Source: CAZQKE01 sp964593865 (GTDB taxonomy: Bacteria > Chloroflexota > Anaerolineae > JAAYZQ01). From it: a DNA stretch of 7,283 nt. Shown in pieces: positions 6,160-7,283 of this stretch. A program made the translations under genes and the position numbers. The notes beneath the pieces were generated by a model that made no database searches, was not told the origin of the DNA, and saw only the letters and a program-made list of their open reading frames with translations. The stretch is from the NCBI GenBank assembly GCA_964593865.1, contig CAZQKE010000054.1, positions 1 to 7,283 of the forward strand, in the 5' to 3' direction. Position 1 is the stretch's first letter. Every line of letters begins with the position of its first letter.

Positions 6160-7283
6160 GGGACGGCATCTCCTCCTCGTTCGTCTAGGTAGGGGGCCAG
6201 GATGGCGCCCATGCGCCGGGCAAAGATGTCGGCATCAAAGTTGGAGGCGACATGGTGTTGCAGTTCGGCACGCAGCGACGCGACGGCGGCCTGATCCAGG
6301 GACTCCAAGCGGTCGAGGATGGCAGGGACCTGGCTCAGGTCCCGATAGCGTAGTTCGGAGATGGGCACGATTTCGCGCTGGCCGCCCGAATCGTGGACGA
6401 TGGGCAAGCAACCGGCAGCGATGGCTTGCACGGCGGTAATGCCAAAAGGTTCGTTGATCAGGCTGTGCAAAAAGTACTTGGAGCCTTGCAGAAGGGAAAG
6501 CATTTCCTCAAAGGGAGCGTCGGGGTGCAGATGGACATTGCCCAGCCGGTGCTCCTCTACGTAGCGACGGCATTGTTGGTAGTAGGGACTGTTGTTGGCA
6601 AAACCGACGATGTGGAAAGGCAGGTGAGGCAGATTCTCGGCCAACCGGATCTGCTCTAATTGGCGTTTATCGGGGGTGAAACGCCCCACGGAGACCACCG
6701 CCGGAGTGCGAACCCGGTCCCCGGCACGGAAGCGGGCCGTATCCACCGGCGGGTAGACGATGGGCAAATCGGCGGGGAGATCGTAGACTTGATGCAAGGC
6801 GTCACAGGTGAATCGAGTCATGCACACGATGGCGTGGTCCGGATGTGGTTTGCTCCAACGGTACAGCGGGCGTAGGATCGCCCGCTGGATGCCCAAGCGG
6901 GACCAGGGCGAAAGGCGATTCTCCGGCAGGTGGATGCTGGCTCCTTCCGCCAGCAGGCGGGCTTTGCGCGGAAAGAACATATAGGTCAGCACCTGTTTGT
7001 TCCTCGGCAGGAAAATCAAGCTGTTGCCGGTATTGATCAAGAGGTCGTATTTCCGACCGTACAGCCGTAAAGCAGCATTGAACAGCACCGTGATAGAGTC
7101 CACCGGCAGGCCGGGGAGGCGCGGCAACAGCCGAAAGTGCACCTGCAGGGAACGGCCGTACTTGTCCATCACCTGGACCGGGTCAAAGGCCAAGCGGGTG
7201 GTCAAAATGTCAGGGACGATCCCGGCCCGGTTGAGAATGTCCACAATGCCCAAGATGACCCGCAAACGCCCGCCCAGGATGAT
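6156..7283 (-). CDS. GT4-family glycosyltransferase, ALG11-like, 5' end cut by window (operon gene 1)
   Basis: This is a predicted GT-B glycosyltransferase, partial at its start: 375 residues are visible. The frame stays open to the right edge, and the first residues read IILGGRLRVILGIVDILNRA. This resembles the GG-x-x-x-V-L acceptor-domain loop of GT4 enzymes, which normally follows a first beta strand. The TTG at 7265 is therefore probably internal, and perhaps 10-20 residues are missing. Counting from the edge, YPPVDTARF at 177-185 is the domain link, VSVGRFTPDKRQ (197-208) opens the donor domain, and NEPFGITAVQAIAAGCLPIV (277-296) is followed by HDSGGQREIVP. The ALG11-type wording (YPPVD, HDSGG) suggests a mannosyltransferase-like fold, but donor identity is not established. 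The usual E-x7-E pair reads E278-x7-Q286. No membrane segment is visible. It ends in an ATGA overlap with the sulfotransferase gene. Confidence 0.88.
   Translation of the reverse strand: MILGGRLRVILGIVDILNRAGIVPDILTTRLAFDPVQVMDKYGRSLQVHFRLLPRLPGLPVDSITVLFNAALRLYGRKYDLLINTGNSLIFLPRNKQVLTYMFFPRKARLLAEGASIHLPENRLSPWSRLGIQRAILRPLYRWSKPHPDHAIVCMTRFTCDALHQVYDLPADLPIVYPPVDTARFRAGDRVRTPAVVSVGRFTPDKRQLEQIRLAENLPHLPFHIVGFANNSPYYQQCRRYVEEHRLGNVHLHPDAPFEEMLSLLQGSKYFLHSLINEPFGITAVQAIAAGCLPIVHDSGGQREIVPISELRYRDLSQVPAILDRLESLDQAAVASLRAELQHHVASNFDADIFARRMGAILAPYLDERGGDAVP

Overview
The window is GC-rich bacterial DNA. It holds six tightly packed protein genes, all on the minus strand (transcribed right to left), followed by a short gene-poor tail at the left end. 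Gene content and composition would fit a Chloroflexota- or Planctomycetota-like bacterium. That placement is an impression from protein style and intergenic repeat type; no marker gene is present.

In transcription order the six genes are: (1) a GT4 glycosyltransferase of ALG11-like appearance, cut by the right edge (6156-7283); (2) a short PAPS-type sulfotransferase (5257-6159); (3) a DUF7033/polysaccharide deacetylase-like protein (3839-5260); (4) a second GT4 glycosyltransferase starting at TTG (2697-3842); (5) a third GT4 glycosyltransferase (1547-2689); (6) a second, unrelated-looking sulfotransferase (447-1550). Four of the five junctions are 4-nt stop/start overlaps (ATGA three times, TTGA once). 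The fifth has a 7-nt gap. This is one transcription unit with likely translational coupling, and its promoter lies beyond the right edge.

Together the genes look like part of a locus that builds a surface glycan, either an exopolysaccharide or a glycolipid. Three glycosyltransferases add sugars from nucleotide-sugar donors, a deacetylase-fold protein may free an amine by removing an N-acetyl group, and two sulfotransferases add sulfate. None has an obvious signal peptide or membrane segment, so the work is probably done in the cytoplasm on a lipid-linked or soluble intermediate before export. Polymerase, flippase and PAPS-synthesis genes are not in the window.

The left tail (1-446) has no intact gene. 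It holds the remains of a HEPN-domain gene (about 186-351) that keeps a near-consensus sigma70-type promoter and a good ribosome binding site but has lost its middle and changed frame. Beside it is a palindromic repeat with nested inverted arms (about 7-133). No convincing terminator was found between the operon and this remnant.
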